Below are positions 1 to 10,935 of a stretch of 64,000 nucleotides of DNA, piece after piece. Each line of letters starts with the position of its first letter. Position 1 is the first letter of the stretch. The position numbers were made by a program, and so were the translations under genes. The stretch is from Lycorma delicatula (Eukaryota > Arthropoda > Insecta > Hemiptera > Fulgoridae): the NCBI RefSeq assembly GCF_047948215.1, contig NC_134467.1, positions 37,180,520 through 37,244,519 on the forward strand, read 5' to 3'. The notes below the pieces were generated by a model, which worked only from the letters and a program-made list of their open reading frames with translations, was not told the DNA's origin and did no database searches.

Positions 1-2
1 TT

Positions 3-519
3 AATAATGTTATTCAATCCGGCATTCAAAATGAGGAAATTACATATAAGTCGATAGACACCGTTGTGGAAGCAGATGAAATAGTTAATTATCCGACGGA
101 ATTTTTAAACTCACTTGATCTGCCAGGGATGCCACCACACGTATTAAAATTGAAAATAGGTGTGCCAATTATCCTGTTGCGGAATATTAATCGGCCAAAA
201 CGTAGTGGAAGCAACGATTTTAACGGGGCCTTTCAAAGTTGAAGATGTCCTCATTCCTCGAATATCCATGATCCCGACCGATACACCATTTTAATTTAAA
301 AGATTGCAATTCCCAATTTGATTGGCATTTGCAATCACAGTCAATAAAGCTCATGGTCAATCTTTAGAATCGTGTGGTTTAGATTTAGATGCGGATTGCT
401 TCTCACATGGGCAACTGTATGTTGCGTGTTCCCGAGTCTGCAAACCAGATAGCCTTTATATCTACGCAGACAGTAGAAAAACAAAAAATATTGTATATCC
501 ACAAGTATTGCAGAATTAA
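3..519 (+). pseudogene. Helitron Pif1-like helicase, C-terminal part, broken
   Basis: Frame 3 from position 3 reads a Helitron helicase segment with [19 protein letters not shown] and [11 protein letters not shown]. Near 200 the frame shifts, and the residues normally found between NINRPK and the next block are missing. From 202 the frame resumes with [20 protein letters not shown], runs through two in-frame stops (about 292 and 319), and continues with the helicase end AFAITVNKAHGQSLESCGL and FSHGQLYVACSRV, terminating at 519. The GQS and SHGQLYVACSR blocks are helicase motifs V and VI of the Pif1 superfamily as found in Helitron Rep-Hel proteins. The Rep part lies upstream of the window. 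The gene is non-functional. Confidence 0.85.
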
Positions 520-581
520 ACTTCTATGAAACGTATGCTTTGTTTTGTTTCTCATTTTTCATCCATGTAACCACAATGTGT

Positions 582-608
582 CACAGCGAAGCGTGGTGGT
601 ACAGCTAG
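582..608 (+). repeat. Helitron 3' hairpin and CTAG end
   Basis: A stem with CAC and GC (582-587, one bulged A) pairs with GC and GTG (591-595) around a GAA loop. Nine bases further on is CTAG at 605-608, followed by T. Hairpin, short spacer and CTRR-T is the known Helitron 3' signature. Confidence 0.7.
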
Positions 609-1404
609 TTGAATAATAAATGCGAAAGATTTAATAAAAAAACTTGTAGAGAATTTAATTCTGAGAATATTAATATAAATACAGCCAATGAAAAGTAAAT
701 AAAAACTTCTAAAAATCGGTATTTTATTGAAGCAAAAATAGACAGAAAATCACATTATTTTTTCTATACTTAATAAACATTATTTTTTAAATATTATTTT
801 TAAACATTCATCGGTGTTTCAGCATTTAGGAACAAAACAGTCATTTCCAACGTGTTCGTTTTCTGTGAAACGCCAAGTAAATCATCGTGTTTATGATGAA
901 TATGGTGTGTTTCAGCGTAGCCGAAGCACACCAGTACAAGGCGAATTTCACGTCGCACTGGTTTATCAAAAAACAAAGTGTGATGAATCCTACCGAAAGA
1001 AAGAATCTTCATTCTTTCCGCCTGCAGAAAGTTCAAAAATTGCGGCCAACAGATTACCCCTAGCGGTTAAACTTAGTTTCATTAGCTTTTAAACCACGCT
1101 GTTAAAGTAAATTATTGATGAAACCACTTTTACGAAATAATAAGTTAAAAAAGTTACAGTTTTGAGATCTTTTTTTATCTTCTTTTCCGCCTCAAATTAC
1201 ATAAGAAATCATCACCTTTACTTCTTAATTTCAATCCCAAAAATTGCAGTAGGGCTTCTTTTTATTAGAAGGGATGAAATCCGGGCGAAATGTTTCGCTA
1301 GGCGTAACTGGAAAACAACGCGTTTCCAGAATTATGATTATATGTAATTTTTTTATTATTTTCACCAGTAAAATATGTTCTGAAAGTTTCTTCGTGGGAC
1401 ACTG
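609..1404. other. Unassigned block between Helitron and long-TIR element
   Basis: The segment 800-1092 is less AT-rich than its surroundings and open on both strands, but neither translation resembles a family I know. Bases 1381-1404 end in GGGACACTGTA followed by TA, which looks like one terminus of another Tc1/mariner-type element abutting the next one. I see no host gene. Confidence 0.3.
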
Positions 1405-1406
1405 TA

Positions 1407-1937
1407 TACAGAGTGATTCAGGAGGGTAAGGCAATACTTTGACAACTCATTCTAGAGGCTAAAAATAAGAAAAAAGTTCATATAAACATAAGTCCGAAAA
1501 CGCTTCGTTAGCGAGTTATACAGAGTGAAAATTTTCGCCCGAGTTTCAGTTCCTCCGGATAAATTAAGGCTTTCTGAAATTCTGGGAAGGTCAATTACGG
1601 GGCAAATTCAATTGTTTCTTATGGTTTTTGAGCTGGGAAATCGAAAAAAAATAGGTCCTAGAACTGTATGTCTCTTAGTTTCTAGGATATCCCATGTAAA
1701 GCGCCAAAAATAGCGTCAAAAAACACATATTTTCACGTTTGACGTACTATAACGTTGTTAAATTAGCAATAAATCATACATTTTTTAAACATAAATTGTA
1801 GAGAATTTAATTATAAGAAAATTGATGTAAATAATGTCAAAAAAACAATTAAATTTTAAACATGTCGACTTTTATTAACAACAAAATCGAGGAAAACTTA
1901 GAAGAAAATGTTACAAAAAAAGAAATGTTACAGATGT
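1407..1937 (+). repeat. Left long terminal inverted repeat
   Basis: It pairs with 2956-3488 in reverse complement. Easily matched landmarks are the block with CGCTTCGTTAGCGAGTTATA near 1501-1520, the CATGTCGACTTTTATTAA block near 1861-1878, and AACTTAGAAGAAAATGTTAC near 1896-1916. Confidence 0.85.
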
Positions 1938-2211
1938 GTCTAGTAGGTTCAATAATTTTAGACCTACGGAAAACAAGTTTGCAACACTGACTTTTTTCAT
2001 CACAATTTGTTTAAATACTACTCATTGTTATCAGTTAATTGTGGTGTTAAATAACCTTTCGCTGATCAATCGTGTTTGCAGTATTACGTCGAATTCTTAT
2101 TGTAAAAATTTCAGAAAACTGTTAAGAAGTGTAATTTTGTATTAATTTTACAGTGCATAAAAATGACGTCTATTAAAAAAAGTGAAATTCTGTTTGCTTT
2201 TATTTTGAAAA

Positions 2212-2955
2212 ATGCCGCGTATCTTCACTAATGCCGAATATGCCGACGTGATTTTCATCTATGGATTTTGCAATGGAAGTGCTGCGGAAGCGATTACGGA
2301 ATATCGACATAGGTATCTTGGTCGTGTTGTACCAAATCGTTAAGTATTTATTAGAATTTTTGATAATCTTCGTGAGAATGGTACACTTTCCAGCGCTCAT
2401 ATTTCATCTGAACGACAAGCAAATCATGCTGATGAAGGTGAAAACATTTAGCAGATAGTTCAACGTAGTCCGGCAACGAGCACGCGATGAATTGCAACAC
2501 GCATCGATATTTCACAATGTAGAGTATGGAGGACGTTAAATAATAACGGATTGCATCCTTTTCATATTCATTAAGTGCAACATCTCCAGCCGGGTGACTA
2601 CGCCAACCGGCTGCGGATTTGTCAATGGGTTAACAGGAATCAACGTTTAATCCCATTTATACTATTTTAGGATGAAGCTACTTTCACTCGTAACGGAATA
2701 AAAAAAAACACAGAATGCGCATCGGTGGTCTGAAGAAAACCCACATGCTACAGTGGAAAAAATTTCCAGCAACGATTTTCAGTGCATGTTTGGTGTGTTA
2801 TCATAGATGACCAATTAATTAGTCCTTTCATATTACAAACATTGTGTTACAGAGAGAAATTATCTGGAATTTTTACGTAATGATTTTATTATATTGCTGG
2901 AAAATATTCCCTTAGCAAAACGAATTGAAATGTATTACCAACTTGATGGAGCTCC
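2212..2955 (+). pseudogene. Broken DUF4817-type Tc1/mariner transposase
   Basis: Starting at the ATG at 2212 the translation begins MPRIFTNAEYADVIFIYGF, the helix-turn-helix start of transposases I know as DUF4817-type in insects. It continues (with internal stops after VVPNR, GENI and CQSTR-like positions) through LSSAHISSERQ, QCRVWRTLNNNGLHP and DEATFTRNGI (first catalytic Asp region), FSVHVWCVI, and ends YYQLDGAPTHF (second catalytic Asp region) where it meets the right inverted repeat. The third catalytic region (SPD...D/E) is absent. At least four in-frame stops make it dead. Confidence 0.75.
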
Positions 2956-3488
2956 TACACATTTCACATTTCTTTTTTGTAACATTTTCTTCTAAGTTTT
3001 CGTCGGTTTTGTTTTTAATAAAAGTCGACATGTTTAAAATTGTATTTCTTTTTTGTTGACATTATTCACATCAATCTTCTTATAATTAAATTCTCTACAA
3101 TTTATGTTTAAAAAATGTATGATTTATTGCCAATCTAACAACGTTATTGTACGTCAAACGTAAAAAAATGTGTTTTTTGACCTTATTTTTGGCGTTTTAC
3201 ACGGTATATCTTCGAAATTAAGAGAGATACAGTTCTGGGACTTATTTGTTTCAATTTCCTAGCTCAAAAACCATAAGAAACAAATGAATTTGCCCCTTAA
3301 TTGACCTTCCCAGAATTTCAGAAAGCCTTAATTTACTCAGAGGAACTGAAACTCGGACGAAATCTTTCATCCTGTATAACTCGCTAACGAAGCGTTTTTG
3401 GACCTATGTTTATATGAACTTTTTTCTTATTTTTAGCCTCTAGAATGATTTGTCAAAGTATTGCCCTATCCTCCTGAATCACTTTGTA
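2956..3488 (-). repeat. Right long terminal inverted repeat
   Basis: Reverse complement of 1407-1937, aligning along almost its full length with scattered substitutions. It ends at TGTA (3488) followed by the TA target duplicate. Confidence 0.85.
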
Positions 3489-5182
3489 TAAATAACTAGA
3501 TTATAACAAAAATTTATCCGTATTAAAAAATCTATTAAGACAATTTTATATTTATTATATAAACTTAATATTGTTGAATAAATTATATATTTATTTGTGC
3601 AGATTGTAAAATGATAAGTAAAGTAAATTCCTATGAAAATAATCTTTCTAAAGGTTATAAATGTAATTACCGGCCTAATTCGTTTTTATTATTGTGCGAA
3701 TGAATTACATTATATTGATAGAAAAAGAAGATATTATTTTTTGACGTTATATTGTAAAAGGATTTAGAAAGCTTGGGAAACTTTTTTTCTCAAAATATAT
3801 TTTATTTTTTTTACTTTAGGTTGTAGTCTACAGTGAAAAATTGAATTCAGTATTGTACACTTCTTTCGCTATTGAAATATGAAATGATGTATTACTCCTA
3901 CCTATTGCTTTATATTTACTTTCTTGGAGAAAAAAGTTTTCAGGCAACATTTACTTGCATTAGATCTACTTTAATTTTTATTTATAGAGAGAAAATATAT
4001 AAATCAAAAAAAATCTTTAGAACCATAAAACAAAATTTTGTTGTTAAATTTATCAAGTGTAATGAATGTAGCGAATAACTATTTATGATATTCTGTGTTA
4101 TATATTATTACAAATAGCTCTGTACAATATTTTATTCAAACAGACGTGCATTTGTTTGCTTGCTCCATCACATGCGTGAGATCATCCATTAAATATTGCT
4201 TTAAAAGCAGTCTGTAAAATATAGATGACATTTATTTCTGCGTAGGCTCTCATATTTCTACTATAACTAATAAATTTTTACACTTGTTGCATTTTTATTT
4301 TATGTACTTTTATCAATATTTTGTTTTTTAATATATATTTTCTTACAAAATTTTATTTTTTTTAATTTAAATAAAATTAAAAATTAACGTAACGTATATT
4401 TTTTTAACTTAACTAACCAGTTTATATACGTTAAATAAAATAAGTTTTAGTTTGAAGGTTAGATTACCGCTCGATACCTGTGAAATTTTTTATTGGTTAC
4501 ACTATAAATGAAATGTTTACGAACAGAATGCGCTGCTAGTCAGATGGAACAATAATAATATTTTTGTAATTAATTAACAATTGTAGGCAATATTGTTAAT
4601 TTAATCATACATATAATAAATATATACTTTAAAATTCTCTTTTAAGTAGTACTAAAATAGAATATTAATTTGTTTTCAATAATATACAATTATTGGCCTT
4701 TATTGATTCAAATTTATGCATTTCACAATGATAGTAGAGTATGAAATTTTTATTAAAATTTCATAAATTAAAGATATTTTCATAATTACTATAAATAATA
4801 TTTTATTATAAAACAAAACTAAGTTTATAAATTTAATAATATTTAGTAGAGGAGGGTAATTTTTAATTGATTATTGTAAACTGCATCATTGGAAAATTGC
4901 TACTTACTGCTATTTACTGCGATTTTGATTATACGATTATTGATTTTTGGTGTTTTATATTTTATGGTTAAACATTTAAGTTTTAAAAATGTTTTATTAC
5001 ATTACATATTCTACAAATAACAATAATGATTATAGTTATAAAATGTATTGGAAATTTAGAATATTTTATAAGAAATTTTGTTTCATATTTAAGGTTAGCA
5101 ATAATTTTTTTAATTTGTTAACAGAATTTTTCTTAAGTAAATATTATGTTTTCCTCCAGAAGCAAGACTTTATGTAGGTAAT

Positions 5183-5470
5183 TTACTCCAAGCACTTCAG
5201 CTTTAAATTGTTCTTTTAGTCATCTTTCCCCTTTTATATGATCTTAACATTTTCTCCCGGTCTCCTTTATCACTCACCAGTTTCCTGCAGCCGGTTTTTT
5301 AATCTTATTTTCCAGCTCTAAAATGTTGAATATCATTTTGTTTTCTCCTCTGATTAGTTCTATTATCCTTTTGTTTGTGTTACTCTTTCATCTTTATTAA
5401 TTTTCTTCAACTTATTTGAATTTCTACCACTGTGCTTTTGTGGTTTGAGTTAATATGCCCTGAAGTGAAA
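5183..5470 (-). pseudogene. Possible decayed LINE ORF2 tail
   Basis: The minus strand reads Lys/Glu-rich peptide pieces such as RIIELIRGENKMIFNILE between stops. The position and style resemble the C-terminal tails of the LINE family seen at 26447 and 44590, and the pyrimidine-rich plus strand fits an A-rich LINE sense strand. The match is weak and could be chance. Confidence 0.25.
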
Positions 5471-5582
5471 CTAAGTATTATTTAAACAGTTCTTGTCATG
5501 ATTATAATTTATTATTTGGTTTTGTTGTATCTGTCTTATTCTAATCGCACCAGATCCTAGTTAAGAACCAAATGTTACGAGT

Positions 5583-5723
5583 TTGTTTTTAATAAATCTT
5601 AAGTGAAAGTTATTTCATTTTATCAGTTTCATTCATCATTTATGTTTTTCTATTTGTTTTTAATAAATCTTAAGTGAAGTTATTTCATTTTATCAGTTTC
5701 ATTCAACATTTATGTTTTTCTAT
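5583..5723. repeat. Tandem duplication, about 71-bp unit
   Basis: Two adjacent near-identical copies (5583-5653 and 5654-5723) both begin TTGTTTTTAATAAATCTTAA and end TATGTTTTTCTAT. The second differs by one lost A and one substitution, so the duplication is fairly recent. Confidence 0.9.
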
Positions 5724-6717
5724 ATTATCTAATTGAGATGTCTATTTTCCATTTTATCTTTTATCAGTTATTCTAAAAACTTATGTTTATCAATCTTTAG
5801 ATGGCTTATTTATTCAAATAATTATAATAATTACTTTTTCTATTCTAATCCTATAGATATAACACTGAAAATCTGTTGTATGTATACATACACAATTCTT
5901 TTAATGTATTATATAATTGTGAGCATTTTTAAACCTACCTCTTAATATGCTGTTGTTTCATTTACACATGATCTTTTCTTTTATAGTAATTTATAACTAC
6001 ACATGCCTAAAGATTATATAACATTATAATTTGTTAGTGGGAGAAAATATGAACAAAATGCCTTAAAAAAAAGTAATAGCATATAAATATATTAAAATAC
6101 ATTATTATAATTAAACAGTAAATAATTAAAAGTTTTTTTTGGAAACGAAATGGAAAAATTATAAATTCAAAATAAATAAAAAAAAGAAAAGCAAAATCCT
6201 ATGTTGTAAAAAATTGTATGATTTAATATTATAGTTAAATGTAATAAATGAAAAAATTCATGTCTGGAAAGGTGGTTTTTAGAAATTGTACCCAAAAAAA
6301 AGGTTGTGTAAAAAATTAACTTTATAACAATTGAGTGTCTTCAGTAATACAGTAACCTAAAATTACTATCCATTTGGTCATCTACTACTGTACAGAAACG
6401 TACAAAGTACTGTGTTTCGCACAGGATTTGATTAAACATTCACCATAAAATCAAATGAGTATAGGTTAGTCATGTTTGCTCATATGACCAACTTTGAATT
6501 TGTTAAACCACATCATATATGTTTATTTATTTAAAATTAATTATCCATTTATCCCATAGTATAATTAATATTATAGGTTCAATTCATAGTCAGCTTTTGA
6601 ATTATCAATTACTATAGAATTCAATTTTAATCATAAGAAAGTAGCAGGAGGTAAACTATTTAATTGGACATCAGCCTACTGTTGTTGAAATGAATAAATT
6701 TCTTTTTTTTGTTACAG

Positions 6718-6860
6718 CGATTCATGTACTGGAAGGGCTGAATCATCAAATTTCAGCTACACTAGTGGATGAAAATTTAACCTGCTCCAAATATGGCCAG
6801 CAGGATTATCTTCAATATACTTCGATGTCCCTGATGAAACGTCTTCTTATAGACGCACAG
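6718..6860 (+). CDS. KAZN: Kazrin, N-terminal internal exon
   Basis: Acceptor TTTTTTTTGTTACAG ends at 6717 and donor GTTAGT begins at 6861. The exon opens with the last two bases of a codon (upstream intron phase 1) and encodes IHVLEGLNHQIS ... SLMKRLLIDAQ, 47 complete codons ending in phase 0. This fits directly onto the AKFRRMVEENRSV start of the next exon, which matches the beginning of the kazrin coiled coil. I recognise no domain in this segment alone. Its assignment rests on phase, orientation and continuity. An ATG at 6690 is in frame but lies across the polypyrimidine tract, so I do not take it as the start. The exon before it is not visible. Confidence 0.68.
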
Positions 6861-9608
6861 GTTAGTTTTTGTAACTTTTTATTTTTTAATGTACTTGAAA
6901 CTATGAAAAGTTAATTAAAAATATAATATAATTTTTAATAAAAAATTATACTTTTTTGTTAGTTCTTGTAAATTTATGTACATTTATGAGTAGACACTTT
7001 CAACTAATTCCTCATTCCTGTTTACATTATCTTATTCGTTAATAAACGGTGGCTTATTTGGAATGGATGATTTAAATAAATGTAACTATTTGATGTCAAT
7101 AGAAACCACTTCTGTCTCTTTATAAATATGTGCTTCAATTTCATTAATGCTATGAAAATGATAAGAGAAGTTAAATTTTTTAAAATCGTTTTATAATAAA
7201 AAAAAGATGAGGTAATATTGCAGGCTAAATTATATCGCCATTCAGGAACATGGTTCATTTTTCAAAAATTTCCATTTTTCTTGATGTTCAGATATTTATT
7301 AATAGGCTTAAATGCTTCTTACTCATTACTGAACTTTGTAACTTAAAAATTATAAATCCAGTTCTTTCCAGTATTAGCTGATATAATTGGATTGTGATGT
7401 CAAAATTGAAGATGATAACAAAATTCTCATTCTGTTAGATTCATGATTATCACTACTTTTGTAAACTATGTTTACTCCAGATTGGGGATGCTGTCCCAAC
7501 CAATTCTACATTGTAACTGAATGACATTCACTAGGGGACAAATTGACATCATAATTGTCCTGTCAGTTCAACTTTATATAACTTTGCAATAAACAATTCA
7601 AAATCATTTATTCCCATATGCCACCCTACTGTGTCGTATAAATAAATCTTTCATTCTGACCAGTACATTATATACATTTTATCAGGAATAGGTAAATAAG
7701 TAACTTTATGGATAAAAAAAAATGTCCCAGCATTTAACCTTGATAGATCAGAGGGGAAAACCATTGTGAAAACTCTATATATATATATAGTTTTATCAGT
7801 GGCAGCTCGTAACTAAAATTGGTGGAAGTGCTGCACCAGAAAAATTTTTTCTGGACCTTTACAAGGCCATGGTTTTCTGTAAAATAAGTAATCAACAAAA
7901 AAATGTATCAAATAGAATAGCTGGAAGCAGGATAATAATCTAATTCTGCACTGTATCACATTCAATAATATGGTATACATTTTAAACACATTGTCCTTAA
8001 AAACTGTATTCAGTTTAACTGATAAATAATAAAATATCAGTACAAATATTTTTCAGTATTATTGGATAACTTAATAAAATGTCCGCTTAAAAACACTGTA
8101 GTCCAACGGTGCTTAATTTAAATTTCTATTTACACAGAAACAAATACATAATTAGTTTTTACTAATTACCTTCTCTTTCGCCCTTCCAGCGTGTTTTTGG
8201 AAATATTTAGCATTCAAATAGCCCTTTCTTCCATCACTACTGAAAAAAACAACTAAACCACTTTCATGTACCTTCCACCGACTAAACTAGAAAAGAGAAT
8301 TAACAAGGAACACTCCATACACAATGCGGAGTAAAAAAAAAAACTACCTTCCACCAGCACATTAGGATCGGCACTGCCAGAGTGACAGTGCTTTCTCTCC
8401 CCTCACAGTCTTGCGTGCAGCTTCCAATGTGCGCATGTGCACAACAGTCAAACCACACAGCTGCTGATAATAATACTGATAAGTAATAATTAAATTATTC
8501 AGACTTTATAGAAACCTGATAAAGAAACTAAATTACAAAAGACAGAATAGTAGTTATGGTAACTAAAGTATGCACACCTTTGACGATGAAAAATTCATAA
8601 CTTATTTCTTTACCACGTAGGCAGAAATATAATAATGAAGTAAAATGATTAATCTTTTTTTCTTTAATGAATATCTTTAAAAGTTTACCGTACTGATGAA
8701 TATTTTTAATATTTTAACCTTCATGGGAGCTAGGGCATTGGTCTGCAGCTTGAAACCTTCCATGGTATAATACGAATGTATGCTGAAAATTTGAAAGTAA
8801 CTTATCGGTTCTTCAAGATGAAATATATCTAAAAATCTTCTCAGTTATGCAAAGAAACATGAGTAAACATTTAGTTTCTATTGATCAAGTAGTATTTTTG
8901 TTTATCCCAAACAAATAAAAACCCTCATTTTCTTTAATTAATAATATTGGTTTTTTCTAATGTAAATTTAATTTTATTATTTTTGTAATATTATTCACCC
9001 AATTTATTCAAATCATTCAATTCAAACTCAAACCCAGCTCACACAGTGATAGAGACTTGCTGTTCATAGTTCATTAATTCAGGTCATTAAAGTTTATGCT
9101 TCAACCAGCGAATTTCCACTACTACATATATATATATTTTTTTGTAAAAATTTGTTGCCATTGATTGAGTATTTTTTTTATTTATCCTGAACAAACAAAA
9201 ACCCTCTACATCTTTATTTAATAATATATTTTATACTTAACAGTTTGACTGCTATGAGACCCGATTCTGGTTCTTAAGTTATACATATGACTTTGCTATG
9301 AGACCCATTTTGATGTCTTGAGTGTAATACTGATTTTCAATTTCTAAGGATCTTTATTGTTTAGATTTTTCAATAGAAAACATCATATTGTTACAGAGCA
9401 AATTATTGCCATTCCAGTTATATACTTAGCTTCTTTCTGCATTGCCAAATTCAAAAATTACTAAGCTACTTCCCAATAGTTACGAATTTTAAATTACTGT
9501 TATAATAAAATATCAGAGATTAAAAAGTAAATTTAATTGTCAAATAACATAGTCAGTTAGATTGGCAAACAAATTAGATACAGTGTCAGGGATGTGGTAT
9601 ACATATGT
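6861..9608. other. Intron sequence, proximal part, with a possible degraded DNA transposon
   Basis: No exon is supported. Between 7797 and about 8460 the sequence is less AT-rich and carries several copies of a GGTGGAAG/CTTCCACC motif in both orientations (about 7821, 8272 and 8347). It begins CAGTGGCAGCTCGT, reminiscent of an hAT- or CACTA-like end, but I find no matching opposite terminus. The rest is featureless AT-rich intron with a short TA run near 7776-7790. Confidence 0.3.
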
Positions 9609-9899
9609 GCCTTTTTTCTTTTTCCTGTTTAGCCTCCGGTAATTAACGTTCCGGAATTACTTCAGAGGATGATATGTTTGAGTGTAAATGAAATATAATC
9701 TTGTACAGTCTCAGTTTGACCATTCCTGAGATGTGTGGTTAATTGAAACCCAACCACCAAAGAACATCGGTATCCACAATCTAGTATTCAAATTCGTATA
9801 AAAGTAACTGCCTTTATTAGGACTTGAATGCTAGCACTCTTGACTTCCAAATCAGCTGATTTCGGAAGACGCATTTACCACTAGACCAATCCGGTGGGT
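9609..9899 (-). repeat. tRNA-derived SINE, full length (family 1)
   Basis: Read on the minus strand, the element starts with a tRNA-like head: AACCCACCGGATTGG, an A-box-like TAGTGGTAAATGCG and a B box ATTCAAGTCC. A body follows, ending in GGAGGCTAAACAGGAAAAAG. It is flanked by an 11-bp direct repeat TATACATATGT at 9598-9608 and 9900-9910, which is the target-site duplication expected of LINE-mobilised insertion. A second, 5'-truncated copy lies at 42571-42772. It sits in a kazrin intron, antisense to the gene. Confidence 0.85.
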
Positions 9900-9910
9900 T
9901 ATACATATGT

Positions 9911-10413
9911 AACTGAATTTTCTAAATCACGATAGAAATAATTATAGATTAAAAAAAAAAACTTGTAAATAGTATAAATAAATTGCTCTAAATTGTTACT
10001 TTCATTAGAAATATTTTGTTTTTTCTACGTCAAAGTTACTTTTGAATTATTTTATTATAAAAAAATGTTGTAGATAAAAAAGAATAGATAAGTGATATAA
10101 AAAAATAAGGCTGACAACACACTTATAGGACTTTCCCCTCATGCAACTAAAGCCATGTTCTGGGAAAATCCTACAACTGTGTGATGTTTCTGATGAAAGA
10201 CTTATACACACAACTTAAATTCAAATATTTATCGTTTTATTTAAATGTAATATTTTTTCATTTATTTAATTCAATGATTCCAAGTAATGCATGCACATAT
10301 ACCGTATTTAATTTGCATAGCTATGACTCGGTACTAGCAACGACGGTCGGCACTAATTAAACTAATGTAATTTCACAACCTACATAAAACAAATTTCACT
10401 TATACAGTCAGCA
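9911..10413. other. Intron sequence without recognised features
   Basis: AT-rich with a less AT-rich patch around 10107-10200 and 10310-10360. It may belong to the repeat whose tRNA-like head starts at 10414, but I cannot define its borders. Confidence 0.25.
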
Positions 10414-10935
10414 GACTGGTGTAGCCGTAAGGCTCAACGCACCAAGTACCAAGTCAACCGGGCGATCGAGTTCCTGATCCAGCCAGACCGAGTTACTTTT
10501 TTACATTTTAAATATTATTCATTTATTTAATTCTACCATTCTCCTGTGATGCACAACGTAGCAATAGTAGGAACCTTTTTTTGGAGTGGGGTGAGATTTT
10601 CTTTGCATTATTGTTATGTTTTAATTGTTAACAATGTGCCTAAGAAAAATATGCCTTGATCTGTTAAGTGAAAATTTAATGCCATCAATGATGTATATGT
10701 AGAAGTAATGTGACCAAGTTTGGTCATAATCGGTCCAGTAGTTCTGGAGATAAGCTGATGTAAAACCGAACACACGTACATACGAACATTAACATCCGAA
10801 AAATTTCCATCCAGTTTTTTAGTTTCCTTAGGTGTCAAAATGTCAAGATCTGGTGAAAACCCCGTATGCCTAAATTGGACTGATTACAATACTTTCCCTT
10901 CTATAGCTATAGCGCTGTCTAGACAGGAAAGTAAA
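10414..10935 (+). repeat. Possible tRNA-headed SINE (family 3)
   Basis: An A-box-like TGGTGTAGCCGTAAGG (10417-10432) and a B box GATCGAGTTCC (10464-10474) are spaced as in a tRNA gene. The rest does not fold as a tRNA, so a SINE head is more likely. The tail from about 10560 to 10935 is less AT-rich than its surroundings and includes TTTGGTCATAATCGGTCCAG and a terminal hairpin (10891-10932). It is unclear whether head and tail belong to one element. Only one copy is in the window. Confidence 0.45.
10891..10932. repeat. Short hairpin with ACTTTCC/GGAAAGT arms
   Basis: ACTTTCC (10891-10897) pairs with GGAAAGT (10926-10932). Inside is a self-complementary CTATAGCTATAG. A similar but larger structure with ACTTTCCCG/CGGGAAAGT arms occurs at 35075-35132. 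Confidence 0.6.

Larger units (their letters stand above)
1..608 (+). mobile_element. 3' end of a decayed Helitron
   Basis: This is the distal part of a rolling-circle Helitron, cut by the left window edge. It contains the end of a Pif1-like helicase reading frame followed by about 90 bp of non-coding tail. The tail ends in a small hairpin (582-595) and CTAG at 605-608 followed by T, which is the canonical Helitron 3' terminus (CTRR, inserted before T). No terminal inverted repeat is expected for this class. The helicase is broken, so the copy is not autonomous. Confidence 0.82.
1407..3488 (+). mobile_element. Tc1/mariner (IS630)-type element with very long inverted repeats
   Basis: A 2082-bp element flanked by TA at 1405-1406 and 3489-3490. 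Its ends, starting TACAGAGTGATTCAGGAGG on the left and mirrored on the right as CCTGAATCACTTTGTA, are the tips of inverted repeats about 530 bp long, far longer than the tens of bases usual for the superfamily. The interior (2212-2955) holds a broken transposase that runs straight into the right repeat, so its C-terminal third is missing. TA target duplication and transposase relationship place it in the Tc1/mariner superfamily. The arms differ by scattered substitutions and small indels. Confidence 0.85.
3491..6717. other. AT-rich region upstream of the first visible kazrin exon
   Basis: Mostly very AT-rich DNA with no convincing gene. If exon 6718-6860 is internal, this is part of its upstream intron. 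A short tandem duplication lies at 5583-5723 and a doubtful LINE relic at 5183-5470. I see no promoter or first exon that I can support. Confidence 0.4.

Noticed and set aside
6690..6717. In-frame ATG just before the first kazrin exon as translation start
   Set aside because: It lies across a T-rich tract ending in TTACAG, a typical splice acceptor, and the encoded MNKFLFFV would be the tract itself.
10414..10490. tRNA gene on the plus strand
   Set aside because: Box motifs are present, but I cannot pair the acceptor and anticodon arms; treated as a SINE head.
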